Part shown: positions 1 to 12,403 of the stretch, piece by piece
Layout: every line of letters begins with the position of its first letter
How positions within the stretch are numbered: position 1 is the first letter of the stretch
Made by a program: the position numbers and the translations under genes
Assembly (NCBI RefSeq): GCF_003265705.1
Contig: NW_020313044.1
Location: 7,559,916-7,623,915, forward strand
From: Callorhinus ursinus
Lineage: Eukaryota > Chordata > Mammalia > Carnivora > Otariidae
Direction: 5' to 3'
Length of the DNA stretch: 64,000 nucleotides
Notes under the pieces: generated by a model
The model's database searches: none
Seen by the model: the letters and a program-made list of their open reading frames with translations, nothing else
What the model was told of the DNA's origin: nothing

Positions 1-59
1 TTTAGTGGTTCTTCTGGGTAAAGAAATATTCCCTTATTAGATATAGAAAATTGATTTGG

Positions 60-255
60 TAAAAGAGTGAAGCATGTGGGCTCAGGATTGAGAAGAGCTA
101 GACTTAAACCCTGAGTTTGAATTCTAGCTGTGCAATTGAAATTTGTGTGATACTGTCAAGCTACTTTAACCACTGTTCTCTTTAATCTCCTTTTCAGTGA
201 AAAGGGGATGAGATTACTTATCACAGGGCTATTGTCAGGATTAAATTGTTATATT
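60..255 (+). mobile_element. MIR SINE, 5' part (split element)
   Basis: Ancient tRNA-derived MIR. The order of motifs matches a plus-strand copy: a degenerate head, a 'gagtttgaattctagctgtg' block, then a region ending 'cagggctattgtcaggatta'. The element stops at about 255 where an LTR begins and its 3' end resumes at about 1164. Identification is from recalled consensus; divergence is high. Confidence 0.7.
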
Positions 256-633
256 CGTTTTCTAGGGCTGCTGTAACAAATTACTGCAAACTTGGTGGCT
301 TAAAACTATAGAAGTGTATTATCTCACAGTTCTGGAAACCAGAGTCTTTAATCAAGGTATTGACAAGATTGTTTCCTTTTGGAGGCTCTGAGAGAGAATC
401 CATACCTAGCCCCTTCCCTAGCTTTTGTTGGTTGTCTGCAAATCCTGGTGTTTAGATTATACACCCATTGCTCCAATCTCTGCCCCCGTCTTCTCACAGC
501 TTTGTCCTCTAGGTTATTATGTCTCAGATCTCCTTTTTTTTTTTCTTTTATAAGGATACCAGTCCTTATGGATTTAAGCTCCACTCTAAATTGAGAATAA
601 TCTCTTCTTGAGTTCCTTAGTTATATCTTACAT
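256..633 (-). mobile_element. MaLR (MLT1-type) LTR, outer copy, first part
   Basis: Reads as the reverse complement of an ERVL-MaLR solo LTR. It starts with the 'tctagggctgctgtaacaaa' block and continues with 'ctcacagttctgga' and 'cttataaggatacc'. It breaks off after 'cttgagttccttag' and its expected continuation ('acatctgcaaagacc') is found at about 1055. It was therefore interrupted by the second LTR. No gag, pol or env internal region is present. Confidence 0.65.
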
Positions 634-1054
634 TGCTTTCCTAGGGATGCTAGGTAACAAAATACCACCAAAGTAAGTGGCTTAAAACAACAGAAATTTA
701 CTCTCCAACAATTTTGGAGTCCAGAAGTCCGTGATCAAGATGCCTTGCTCTTTCCAAAGCTTCTAGAAGAGATTTCTTCCTCACCTATTTTAGCATCTGG
801 AGGCTCCTGGCATTTGTTGGCTTGCTGCAGCATACCTCCATCTTCGTATAACCTACTTTCTCTGTATGTTTGTCTGAGTCTTTATGCTCTCCTCTTATAA
901 TGACAGCAGTCATCGAATTTAGGGCCTCCTTAATGAAATATGAGCAAATTTCGGATCCCTAACTAATTACATCTGCAAAGACTCTATTTCCTAAGTCACA
1001 TGCAAAGGCTGAGGTATACATGAACTTTGGGATGACATTATCAAACCCAAAACA
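634..1054 (-). mobile_element. MaLR (MLT1-type) LTR, inner nested copy
   Basis: A second minus-strand MaLR LTR: 'tttcctagggatgctaggta', then 'gtggcttaaaacaacagaaa', 'ctaactaattacatctgcaa', ending near 'tcaaacccaaaaca'. It sits inside the outer LTR. A short flanking duplication is likely ('tacat' at 629-633 against 'cacat' at 1053-1057), the size expected for this group. The right edge is uncertain by a few bases. Confidence 0.65.
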
Positions 1055-1158
1055 CATCTGCAAAGACCTTATTTCTATAGGCATGAGCAATTAGGACTTG
1101 GATACATCTTTTTAGGGAATATAGTTTTGGGGGAGAGCACAATTCAACCCACTACAAT
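1055..1158 (-). mobile_element. MaLR (MLT1-type) LTR, outer copy, second part
   Basis: Continuation of the outer LTR. 'catctgcaaagaccttattt' follows on from the block that ended at about 620, and the element closes with 'acaattcaacccactaca', the usual end of these LTRs on the reverse strand. Confidence 0.65.
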
Positions 1159-1163
1159 GGTAG

Positions 1164-1231
1164 AGGCCTTTTAAGTTCTAAATACAAAGGCTGGCACAGA
1201 GTAAGCACCAAATAAGTAGAAGTTAATATTA
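1164..1231 (+). mobile_element. MIR SINE, 3' part (split element)
   Basis: 'ggctggcacagagtaagcac' followed by 'aaataagtagaagttaatat' is the usual MIR 3' end. It completes the MIR that stopped at about 255, so the pair of LTRs lies within one MIR. Confidence 0.65.
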
Positions 1232-2389
1232 CATGCCCATTTTGGTGGACATTGGTTGGATGGGTAGGGGAGGTAGGAAATGGAACTGAGACTCCAACAC
1301 AGAAAAGAGCAAGGACTACTAGTGAATATATTCTTTTTAAAGGCACTGTAATGGGCCCCTTGCTTGTGGATCCCGAAACAGTGGCATACGCCTTTTCCCA
1401 ACTTCTGCTTTCTGCAGGCTGCTAAAAAATAACATACTAGTCCTGCCAAGAAAATAATGAAACATTCCAGACTATTAGGCCTTAGCAGAGTTTAATCAAA
1501 GATTCAGTGATCTATACTGGCTCTGGAGGCCTCTTCAAAGATGAAATCCACAATGTAATGACCGTGACATGAACTACAACCGAGAAAGAGCAGCATCTGT
1601 GAATGGTGGAGGACATGCCTCTTTTCTGGTTAGTTACCCACTGCTCCACAAAGCTACCTGTAACTCAGGGGTGAGTTCTAACCACAAATGCATGTATGTA
1701 TCAGAGTTTATGTGTTTTAAATGCCCTTTGACAAGATAACTTATTAATATACAAATTTGTATTATTCTGTTTTTCCCTTCTTCATTTTCTGAGTATGTAT
1801 CCAGGTCCTGTGTATTTTCTGGACCCCCTGTCTCAAGCCAGTTTTGCGGGGTAGAAAGCAAAGCAAAATCTGCTTGAGTTCAATAGATCCTTCTAGTTTT
1901 GATGAAAGGCCTCAGAACATTTTTTTTTTTTTTTAATAATGGGTATTCTAGAGAAGGTGGGAAAAAAAAGAGAGCACCACCCTGGCTGGGAAGTGATCAT
2001 TGATGGGGATGAATGGGGGGTGCAAACAAATGCACCTAGGGAGGATGTTGCTTGGCACAGGAGTCCAGGCTTTGCCAAGCATCTCCATGTCTGTAGGGAA
2101 GCATGGAAATAAGGGAAATGTGAGTAAAGACAATGGATATGTCTCATTGTTAGTAAGAGTAAACAAAAGGTCAGTGGCCTGAGGGAGTCTTCTGAATGCT
2201 CTTGTGATGCCAAAACACCTTCCTACAGGTGTAGGGAGGAGGAAGACTCAAAATAACCAAGATTGAATTTTCTGCCAGCCCACTGGGATGAGGGTGCAGA
2301 TTCTATTTTAAATGTTTTTTGATAGTTTTGCACATCTGAGTTTATGAACAAAGACTCATTACATTTGCACACCTACTTGTTTTCTTTAC
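1232..2389. other. Unassigned single-copy DNA
   Basis: No repeat family or gene recognised. It contains an imperfect poly-T run (about 1920-1935). Open frames here are short (up to 106 codons) and uninformative. Confidence 0.5.
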
Positions 2390-2515
2390 AACAGGTTTTG
2401 GAAGTGTGCCATGAGGTATAATTGTTCCCCTTCAACAATGTAAAAACTGAAGATCAGAGATGACTTAGCTAAGGTCACACAGCCAATATGTGACTGGTAG
2501 GGAAACAAAGCCCTG
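2390..2515 (-). mobile_element. MIR SINE fragment
   Basis: The pattern 'tgaggtataattgttcccc', 'aaaactgaagatcagagatg', 'ctaaggtcacacagccaata' is the MIR core read on the reverse strand. Confidence 0.7.
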
Positions 2516-3158
2516 GAACAGTGGCAGCCCACAAGAGGAAGGAATATCATAGGTATAGTGTCACTGCCTGAGAACCAAGAGATTCAGCCCCAGATTAAAA
2601 ACCCCAAGGTCTGGGGACCTGCACTGGGAAGACAAGCCCACATAGTATTATGGCTTTGAAAATCAGGGGAGCTTAACCCTTGGAGCTGGAGGGCTATAGG
2701 ACACTGAGTCTCTACTCTTAAAGGGCCAGCATGCTGTATCACTAGGCCGGAGACCCAGCACAGAAGCAGCAGCGTGAAAAGTTCTGAGTATACAGGAAGA
2801 TTTATTGACTAATTTTTGGACATATGCTAGAGGAGAAGGGATCTGCAGGAGCTTTCTCTGGGAATGGAAATGCTGACAGGTGCCATTTTTCTTGCCCTCC
2901 TACAGCCTCGCCAGCCAGATAATTGTGGAAACCAGTTCTGACACCTTCCATCTATGTTGCTTACACTGCCTAGCCAGTTTAGACATTTCTCTACAGATCC
3001 ACCCTGCCCAACCCACCTGTCCTAAGAGGAACCCCTCCACAGTAACTCCTACCACACCCTGTGGGCAGCCTCAGTCAGGACTGGCATCCCTCCAAGAAAT
3101 GTTAAAGGGACTTCGTTAAGTGGAAAAGAAAAAGTCATACCTAGAAGTAAAAGTTTTT

Positions 3159-3348
3159 TTTTTTTTTAAGATTTTATTTATTTATTTGAGAGAGAATGAG
3201 AGATAGAGAGCACGAGAAGGAAGAGGGTCAGAGGGAGAAGCAGAGTCCCTGCTGAGCAGGGAGCCCGATGCGGGACTCGATTCCAGGACTGCAGGATCAT
3301 GACCTGAGCCGAAGGCAGACGCTTAACCAACTGAGCCACCCAGGCACC
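3159..3348 (-). mobile_element. CAN-SINE (tRNA-derived)
   Basis: Reverse-complement CAN-SINE: T-run, 'aagattttatttatttattt', purine-rich middle, then 'ctgagccacccaggcaccc', the antisense of the tRNA-like head. An 18-bp target duplication (ctagaagtaaaagttttt) lies at 3141-3158 and 3349-3366. It is inserted in the remnant ORF1 region of L1 copy 1. Confidence 0.95.
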
Positions 3349-4005
3349 CTAGAAGTAAAAGTTTTTGAAAGGAAAAATTGCACTGGTAAAAGCAAATGAA
3401 CAATAAAGACAGTCGATCAGTCACTTGAAAAGCTAGTATAAAAAGATAAAGGTAGTAAAATCAATTATATATGTATACACACGCACATATATATATATAA
3501 ATTGGTCAAGGGATACACAAAATAGAAAGATGTAAAATATACCATCGTAAACATAAAATGTTGGGGGGGAATTAAATGTGTTCAAACTTAAGAGGCCATC
3601 AAGGTAATATAGACTGCCATATACACGGGGTATTATATTTGACTCTATGATAACCACAAACCAAAACCTACAATAGATAAAAAATAAAGAGTAAGGAATC
3701 CAAACATAACACTAAAGAAAGTCATCAATCACAAGGGAAGATAGGAAGAGGAGAACGAAAAACAAAAACTACATACAACCAGAAAAAAATGAACAAAATG
3801 GCAGTCAGTATATACCTATCAGTAAGTACTCTAAATGTAATTGGTCTAAATGATCCAATTGAAAGACACAGGGTGACTGAATGTATTAAAAAAAAACAAA
3901 ATCCATCTATATGCTGCCTACAAGAGACTCATTTCAGACCTAAAGACACATACAGATGGGGAGAAAAAGGTAGATAGCAAGACATATCAGACAAGATAGA
4001 CTTTA

Positions 4006-6096
4006 TTGTTTGCAGTTATGTTTTCCCATTCAGTAGGTTGCATTTTTCTTTTGTTGATAGTTTTCTTCATTGTCTAAAAACATTTTTGGGGTCTGTAATA
4101 ATAGTTTTATTTTAATTTTGTTTCCTTTGCTTTAGGATACATATCTAGAAAACTGTTGCTAAGGCTGATATCAAAAAGATTATTGCCTATATTTTCTTCT
4201 AGATGTTTTATGGTTTCATGACACATTTAGATCCTTACAGTTTTGAGTTTGTGTGTATGGTGTGAGAAAGTGGTCTAGTTTCATTCTTTTGCATGTAGTC
4301 ATCCAATTTTCCCAACACCATTTATCAAAGAGACTGTCTTTTCCTACAGAGTGTCGCCCCCTCTGTCATGGACTGACATATAGGTTTGGATTTAATTCTG
4401 AATTTTCTATTCTATTCCATTAATCTCTGCACTTTTTTTTTGGTGCCAGTACCATACTTGAAAATCTGGGAATGTGATACTTCCAGCTTTGTTTTTCAAG
4501 ATTACTTTGGCTATTCAGGGTTTTTTGTCATTCCCTATAAATATTTGGATTATTTCTTCTAGTTCTACAAAAAGTACTGCTGGTATTTTGATAAGAATTG
4601 ACTGAATATGTAGATTGCTTCAAATAGCATGGACATTTGAACAATATCATTCTTCAAGTCCATAAGCATGATGTCTTTATATTTTTTTGTTATCTTCAAT
4701 TTTTTTCATCATGTTTTATAGTTTTCACAGTTACAGGTCTTTCACCTACTTTGTTAAGTTTATTCCTAAGGATATTATTCTTTCTGTTGCAGTTCATAGT
4801 TTTCTTAATTTCTCTTTGGGCTACTTCATTATTAGTGCAACAGATTTCCATATATTAATTTTGTATCCTGCAACTTTACTGAATTCATATATTAGCTTCA
4901 TTATGTCTTTGGTGGAGTTTTTAGGGTTTTCTCTGTATGGTATCATCTGAAAATAGTGATAATTTTACTGTATTATCTGCAGCTAGGACTTCCAGTACTA
5001 TGTTGAATAAAAGTAGTGAGAGTGGAAATCCTTGTCTTGTTCCTGATCTTAGAGGACAAGTTTTCAGTTTTCACCATTGAGGATGATACTAGCTGTGTAT
5101 TTGTCATAGATGGCCTTTATTATGTTGAGGTATATGCCTTCGAAACTGCTGAGAGTTTTTATCATGAACTAATGTTAAATTATGACATGACTTTTTTGAA
5201 TTTCTTATGATAATCATGATTTTTATCTTTCACTTTGATTACGTGGGGTATCATGTTGATTGAATTGCAAATATTGGACTCTCCTAGTGTCCGAAGAATA
5301 AATTCCTTTTGATTGTGGTGAATGATCCTTCTGAAGTTTTATTGAATGTGGTTTGCTAATATTTTGTTGAGGATTTTTACTTCTTTGTTCCCTAGAGATA
5401 TTGGCCTTTAAGTGTCTTTCTTTGGTTTTGGCATCAGGGTAATGCTGGTCTCATAGAATATATATGGAAGCTTTCCCTCATCTTATATTTTTTGGAATAG
5501 TTTGAGAATAGGTGTTAACACTTCTTTATGTTTGGTAGAATTCACATATGGATCCATCTGGTCCTGGACATTTCTTTGTTGGGGATTTTTTGATTACTGA
5601 TTGAATTTTATTACTAGTAATCAATCTTGTTTAGATTTTCTTTTACTTCCTGATTCAGTTTTGAAAGATTATACTGGTAGGAATTTACTACTTCTAGGTT
5701 GTTGAGTTAGTTGGCATATAATTTTTCATAGCAGTCTTATAATCCTGCTTCTGTAGTATCTGTTACTATTCTCTTTAATTTCTGATTTTACTTATTTGGG
5801 TTCTCTCTCTTTCTTGATGAGTCTAACTAAAGGTTTATCAATTTAGTTTAACTTTGCAAAGACCTAACTCTAGTTTAGCCTCTCCTTTTTTCCTTTCCAA
5901 TCTTCAGGTGTATGGTTAAAGTGTTTATTTGAGATTTTTCTTGTTTCTTAGAGGTCTTTATCACTATAAACTTCCCTTTTAGAACTGCTTTGCCTATGTC
6001 CAAAAGATTTTGGTCCATTTTGTTTCCATTTGTCTCCATGTATTTTTTCTATCTCCTCTTTGATTTCTTCATTCACCCACTTGTTATTTAGACAGA
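4006..6096 (-). mobile_element. Antisense L1 ORF2 fragment inserted in L1 copy 1
   Basis: On the reverse strand this reads as L1 ORF2 from just after the endonuclease domain (right end) to the 'ACTGAATGGGA' block near the C-terminal region (left end). It includes the active-site block (reverse of about 4935-4960), which still reads F-S-D-D. It has no 3' UTR and no poly(A). The host L1 is continuous across it and 'atagacttta' is duplicated at 3996-4005 and 6097-6106, so it looks like an insertion rather than an inversion of copy 1 itself. Confidence 0.8.
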
Positions 6097-7487
6097 ATAG
6101 ACTTTAAAACAAATAATGATAAAGGGATCTATCCAACAAGAGGATATAATAATTGTAAATATCTATGCACTCAATATATATATAAAGCAAATATTAACAG
6201 ACATAAAGGGAGAAGTTGACAGTAATACAGCAATAGAAGCAGACTTTAACACTCACTTACATCCAGACAGAAAATTAATAAGGAAACAATGACTTTGAAA
6301 CACCTGGGACCAGGTGGACTTAAAAGTCATATACAGAATATTCCAACCAAAACTAACAGAATACACATACTCTTCAAGTGCAAGTGATACCTTCTTCAAG
6401 ATAAATCACATGTTAGGATCAATACATTTAGGAATACAGAAATCATATGAAGCATCATTTTCAATCACCACGGCATGAAACTAAAATTCAATCACAAAAA
6501 AAGAAAATGAAAAATAGGGGGTTGGGGGGGAGAACATGTATAGGCTAACAACATGTTATGAAACAGTAAATGGGTCAACAAAGGAATCGAAAGGAAATAA
6601 AAATGCACCTCAAGAGTAAATAAAGTGAAAATACAATGGTTCAAAATCATTGTGAGGTAATAAAAGTAGTTAAGAGGAAAGTTTATAGCAATATAAGCCT
6701 ACCTCAAGAAAATGAGAAAAATCTCAAATAATCTAACCTTACACCTAAATGAACTAGAAAGAGAATAAAGCCTAAGGTTAGTAGAATAAAAGAGCAGAAA
6801 TAAATGAAATAGAGACAAAAACCAATAGAAAAGATCAATAAAAATCAAGAGCTGGGTCTTTGAAAAGATAAACAAAATTGATTAACCTTTAACCAGGACA
6901 AAAATAATACCTGAAACAAATGAAAAGTTACAACTGACACCAAAGAACTAGAAAGGATTATGAGACTATTGTTTAAAATTATATGCCAACAAATTGGACA
7001 ACCTAGAAGAAAATGTTGAAATTTCTAGAAATATTCACTCTTCTAAAACTAAATTGGAAGAAATAATAAAATATAAAAAAGGCCCATTACTAGTAATGAA
7101 ATTGATCAGAAATCAAAAAACTTCCAACAAAATTCCAGAACCGGATGGCTTCACAGGTGAATTCTACTAAACATTTAAAGAGAAGTTAATACCAATTCTC
7201 CTCAAACTACTCCAAGAAATAGAAGAGGAAGAAATGCTTCCGAATTCATTCTATGAGGCCAACATTTCCTTGATACCAAAATCAAATATATATGTACATA
7301 CACTAAGTACAGGCAAATGTATGTCTCCAATGAACACAGATACAAAAATCCTCATCAAAATATTAGTAAATTGAATTTCAAAATATATGATCACTGACCT
7401 TGACCAAGTGGAACTTATTTCAGGGATGCAAGGATGGTTCCATATCTGCAAATCAATCAATGTGATATACAATTAACAAAATAAAGA

Positions 7488-7672
7488 TAGGGGTGCCTGG
7501 ATAGCTCATTCAGTTAAGAGTCTGACTCTTGATTTCAGCTCAGGTCATTATCTCAGGGTTGTGAGATTAAGTCCTACATCGGGCTCTGTGCTGGGCATGG
7601 AGCCTGCTTAAGATTCTCTGTACACTCTTCCTCTGCCCCTCCCTGCTCTCCTTCTCAAAATACATACATACA
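7488..7672 (+). mobile_element. CAN-SINE, older diverged copy
   Basis: 'ggggtgcctggatagctcat' is a diverged tRNA-like head. It is followed by 'catcgggctctgtgctgggc', a pyrimidine-rich stretch and a weak A-rich tail. It lies inside ORF2 of L1 copy 1; flanking duplications are too weak to call. Confidence 0.88.
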
Positions 7673-9518
7673 GGATAAAAATCATGATTGTCTCAAGAGG
7701 TGTAAAAAAAGCATTTGACAAAATGCAGTATCTGTTAATGATAAAATCTCTCAACACAAGATTTTTAGCGTGAACATACCTTAACATAATAAATTTACAT
7801 ATTACTAATCCAGCTAATATCTTACTTGATGGTAAAAAACTGAAAGCTTCTCCTCTAAGATCGGGAAGAAGACAAGAATGTTTATTCTCACACTCTTATT
7901 CAACATAATACTGAAGTCTCAGCCATAGAAATCAGACAAGAAATAAAAGGTATCCATATTGGTAAGGAAGAAGTAAAACTATCTCTATTTTCAAATGACA
8001 TGATACTATATATAGAAAATCCTAAAGACTCCACCAAAAAACTATCAGAATAAACGGACTCAGTAAAGCTGCAGGATACAAAATCAATACAGAGATATCC
8101 ACTGCATTTCTATACACTAATAACAAAAGATCAGAAGGCGAAATTAAGAAAACAATCCCATTTCTAGTTACACCAAAAAAAATAAATAAATATATAAATG
8201 ACTAGGAATAAATGTAACCAAGGAGGTGAAAGACTTGTACTCTCAAAACTATAAGATGTATATGAAATAAACTGAAAATGACACAAATGGAAAGAAATAC
8301 TCCTGGAAAAACTAATTTTTTTTAAAATACCTATACCACCCAAAGCAACCTATAAATTCAATGCAATCTCCATTAATATACCAACACTATTTTTTAGGGA
8401 ACTAGAACAAAAAATCCTAAAATTTGTATGGAACCACAAAAGACCACAAAAACATTAAAACAATCCTGAGATTAAAGAACAAACCTGGAGTTATCAAAAT
8501 CCCAGATTTCAAACTATACTACAAAAGCTATAGTAATCAAAACAAGTATGGTACTGGCACAGAAACAGGCACAAAGAGCAATAGAACAGAATAAAGAGCT
8601 TAGAAATAAACCCATGCTTAATCGACAACAAAGGAGGTAAGAATATACAATGGGGAGAAGACAGTCTCTTCAATAAATGGTGCTGAGAAAACTAGATCCC
8701 TTTCTTACACCATACACAAAAATAAACTCAAAATGGATTAAAGACCTAAATGTGGGTCCTGAAACCATAAAAGTCCTAAAACAAAAGGTAGGCAGTAATC
8801 TCTTGGATAGTAGCCTTAGCAATATTTTTCTGGGTATGTCTCCCCAGGCAAGGGAAAGAAAAGCAAAAATAAACAATTGGAAATTCATAAAACTAACAAG
8901 CTCTTACACAGTGAAGGAAATCATCAATATAACAAAAAGGCAACTAACTGAGTGGGAGAATATATTTGCAAATAGTATATACAATAATGACTTAATATCC
9001 AAAATATATAAAGAACACACATACAACCTAATACCAAAAAATTAAAAATTTGATTAAAACATGAGCAGAGAACCCCAAATAGACATTTTTCCAAGGAAGA
9101 CATTTAGGTGGCCAACAGACAAATAAAAAGATGCTCAACATCACTAATCCTCAGGGAATTGCAAATTAAAACAATAATAAGATATCACCTTATCCCAATG
9201 AGAATGGCTATTATCAAAAAAGACGAAAAGTAACAAATGTTGTCAAGGATGTGGAGAAAATAGAACCTTTGTGCACTATTGGTGGGAATGCAAATTGGTG
9301 CAGCCACTGTGGAAAATAGTATGGAGTTTCCTCCAAAAATTAAAAATAGAAATACCGTATGATCCATTAATTCCACTTCTGGGTATTATTCAGAAGAAAA
9401 CAAAAACACTAATTGGAAAAGATATATACATTCTATGTTTACTGAAGCATTATTTATAATAACCAAGACATGGATGCAGTCCAAGTGTTCACTATATATA
9501 TCATATATATATATCATC

Positions 9519-9520
9519 GA

Positions 9521-9552
<32 letters not shown>

Positions 9553-9553
9553 A
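9519..9553. repeat. (TG)n(TA)n microsatellite in L1 copy 1
   Basis: A run of TG followed by TA dinucleotides within the C-terminal part of the L1 ORF2 remnant, at the position where copies 2 and 3 also have AT-rich sequence near 'tggaatattaa'. Confidence 0.8.
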
Positions 9554-10264
9554 ATGGAATATTAATCAGCCATAAAAAAGAATTAAACCTTTCTCTTCGT
9601 GAGAGCATAGATGGACCTTAGAGTACTAGGCTAAATGAAATAAATCAGAGAAAGACAAATAACATATAATTTCACTTACATGAGGAATCTAAAAAAGAAA
9701 ACAAATGGACAAACAAAAGAAATGAACTCGTAAATACAAAGAAAAAACTGTTGCCAGAAGAGAGAGTGGGTGGGGGTATATGTGTAACAGTGGAAGAGGA
9801 ATAGGAGATATGAACTCCCAGCCATAAAATAAATGTCATGGGGATGAAAAGTACTACATAGGAAATATAGTCAGTGATTATGTAGTAACTTTTTATGATG
9901 ACCAGTGTTAACTAGACATTGTGGTGAGCACTGCATCTTGTACACAATTGTCAAATTATTATATACCAGAAACTAATATATTATTATATGTCAACTATAC
10001 CTAATTGAAATATAAAACAATTCAATATTAGTTTACCTGCTTTCTCAAATGCAATTTAGATTGTTGCTTTATGTGTGGTTCTATCAGCCTTCCATAAATA
10101 CCCCAGCTCCTCCACCCAATTCTTAGAACCTTGACACATTATTTCACCTTCATTCTACTTGCAATATCATTTCCTCGCTCCCATCAGATTGACTGTGGCT
10201 CCCAAATGGATCATGACATCAGAGACCCAAAATCCTGCTTCAGATGATAGTAACAAAAACAATA

Positions 10265-10465
10265 AAATACTGATAACAACTAATATCTACAGAGTGTTTA
10301 CTTGGTGAAGACTTGTCATGAGTGACGTCATTAATCCTTCACAACTACCCTGACATAGATACCATTTTACAGATGAGGAGGAATATTGACTCTCAGGTGA
10401 CAGATGGAGACTGATGCAGCTGGAAATGGAACTCAACTCTGACATACATCAAAGCCATTACAATA
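10265..10465 (-). mobile_element. MIR SINE
   Basis: Reverse-strand MIR: 'taatatctacagagtgttta', 'cattaatccttcacaactac', 'taccattttacagatgagga'. The copy is fairly complete through the core. Confidence 0.75.
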
Positions 10466-12030
10466 CTATGTCTAACTAATAGCTTTGTGCTCATTGAAGA
10501 AGTCTGTCCATTAAAGAAAAATTGCCCCAAGAAGAGAATAGATACAATCCTATTTGGTGAATTTTTTTTTTCATTTTGTTCAATAAATTTTGTTCCAGCA
10601 CCCAGAGGCCCTAAAGCCCATGGTGCCAAAAAGTGAACATTAAAATCATTGCTATTAATATAAAATTCACCAAGAGATAATTTGTAAGTGTGGGAGAAGA
10701 GCAAAATATTGAACTTATGGTTGCCAAATCACTACTACTAATTCTTTCTTTTAAGTGCCTCCTCTCTGTTCTTTAGGAAATCAGCTTACAAGAATCTTAC
10801 AAGGTAATTCTGGAAAAGGAGATTCCACATCAAGGGCTTACAAATGGCTAGTGACACAAGTACAAATACATAACCAATGCAAATGGAGAAGCTTGTTTAT
10901 AAGTTCAGATGTGGATTTATGAATTAATGTATTCAATGGTTATTTCAACAGACATTTAGGTCTCTTGCCTTGGATAGAGTATATGGGTTTGATTGCTGTG
11001 AACAACCCACTTTTGAAATGTTTATCTTCTCAGAATACATCCTGGGTCAGAGAAATTACCAATAAAGATGAAGAAGCAGGGAACATAAAAGACAAAGGGT
11101 TTGGACTTCTGTTGGTTATTGAGAAAAAAAAAAAAAAACATGGAGTAGACTTTAAAAAGCATAAAGAAGGATAAAGCAGGAGGTTTTCCCAGTTTTTATT
11201 GGCTCCATTCCTTCTCCAGAAGCAGAACTTGAAGGAGCACAAAAAAGGAAGAGAACTGCCTGTCCTTCACCTACATGCTAGCTTGCTTCTCTCTCTTATC
11301 ATGAGTGGAGGGTAAAGAGATACGAGTGTGGAAGGAGGGGGAGAATGTGATGAACGACTCAACAGAATGCCTTTGGAAAAGTTTAGGCATCTGTAAAGTT
11401 CAGAGAAGAAATTAAAGGCCCAGGAGAGAACACAAGATTTTCTGCTGCCACCATCTAAAATGTGACCCAGATTATGTCTGCAGGTACTGAGAGATGCTTC
11501 TCCATCCTTGGTCAGATCTCTGTTACCTACCTAAAAAATCTCCAAGGCTGAAGTCAAAACTAACTTTGGCTAAATATCCAAATCCCTTGTGGAATTTAGC
11601 AAACCTATGTATGCCCCATCTCATCTCAAAGGTATACAGTGAGGTTGGCAAGACCGCAGGTTTACAAAACTTCAAAGTGATTTTGATGCCCCTCAGGATT
11701 GAACACCAAGGAAATAATGACAGACAGCAATGCCATTTAACTCTTAGGTGCATGCAGATTTTGTGGTGATCTTGATAAAATGTTGATTATGAATCAGTAG
11801 ACCTGGAGTAGGGCTTGAAATTCTGCACGGGTGGCTGACTGCTAGGTGATACTGGTTCCATTGCTCCCTGGACCCCAGTTTGCATGACAAGCGTCTTGGA
11901 GAATCTGTCTTGGAGTCAGATTATCTGAATGTGAAAACTGTGTTAAAATTGAATGTGAAAACTTCTCCCTCTCTGACGCTGGCCCCTTCATTCTGGATCA
12001 TAACAATTTAAAAGGGTCACTTGATCAGTG
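10466..12030. other. Unassigned single-copy DNA
   Basis: No gene or repeat family recognised. A 14-base word (tgaatgtgaaaact) occurs twice about 25 bases apart near 11925 and 11950. Open frames reach only about 100 codons on either strand with no recognisable domain. Confidence 0.5.
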
Positions 12031-12039
12031 GAAACAGAA

Positions 12040-12078
12040 GGATTTTTGTTTTTGTTTTTGTTTTTTGTTTTTTTTTTT
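12040..12078. repeat. (TTTTTG)n simple repeat
   Basis: T-rich run with regularly spaced G's. A complementary A-rich run of the same type occurs about 330 bases downstream (12404-12428). Confidence 0.8.
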
Positions 12079-12403
12079 GGTTGGGTAATATTGTCCATGC
12101 TTTGAATGTAAGTTCAAGCATTGTGTTAGGAGAAAGAAGATGGACTTTATGCAGATTTCATTTGCTTCAGGGTTAGAATTCCCCAATCCCTTGCACCTTA
12201 TTACACCCCTCTCCCAGAACAATGCCATGGCTGCCTAGATTCATTTTACAGGGTAGGTTCAGGAAGGCTAAGAGAGCTTTAACTGGAGAGAAGTCTTGCT
12301 CTCTTTAACTTCTGTTCCCGAAGGACTTACCTCTATATCAGTAATCACATTTTACTTCAGCATCTAGTATTTCTTCACAAAAACAATTTCTTTATCTATG
12401 GAA

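Larger units (their letters stand above)
3798..9683 (+). pseudogene. L1 ORF2 remnant of copy 1 (endonuclease and reverse transcriptase)
   Basis: Begins at ATG 3798. The endonuclease part includes the translated 'CCLQETHFRPKD' block at about 3918-3953. It is interrupted by the antisense L1 piece and resumes at about 6097. The reverse-transcriptase active-site block at about 7988-8000 reads F-S-N-D where active elements have F-A-D-D, so the first catalytic aspartate is lost. The C-terminal part is the most open, for example 122 codons at 8677-9045, and the Cys/Trp-rich end ('[12 protein letters not shown]') lies near 9274-9310. Many stops and frameshifts. Confidence 0.85.
2520..10018 (+). mobile_element. 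L1 LINE copy 1, old, internally deleted and interrupted
   Basis: Plus-strand L1, 5'-truncated within its 5' UTR: 2520-3087 aligns by eye with 28930-29440 of copy 2. The sequence then jumps at about 3088 to the end of ORF1 ('agaaatgttaaagg'), so roughly 1.4 kb of 5' UTR and ORF1 is missing relative to copy 2. ORF2 remnants run 3798-9683 and a 3' UTR ends near 10018. Later insertions are a minus-strand SINE (3159-3348), a 2.1-kb antisense L1 piece (4006-6096) and a plus-strand SINE (about 7488-7672). Its state and the SINEs inside it show that it is old. It cannot encode functional proteins. Confidence 0.85.

Noticed and set aside
256..1158. Endogenous retrovirus with coding genes
   Set aside because: Only LTR sequence is visible here and at 25845 and 58625; no gag, pol or env text between or beside the LTRs.
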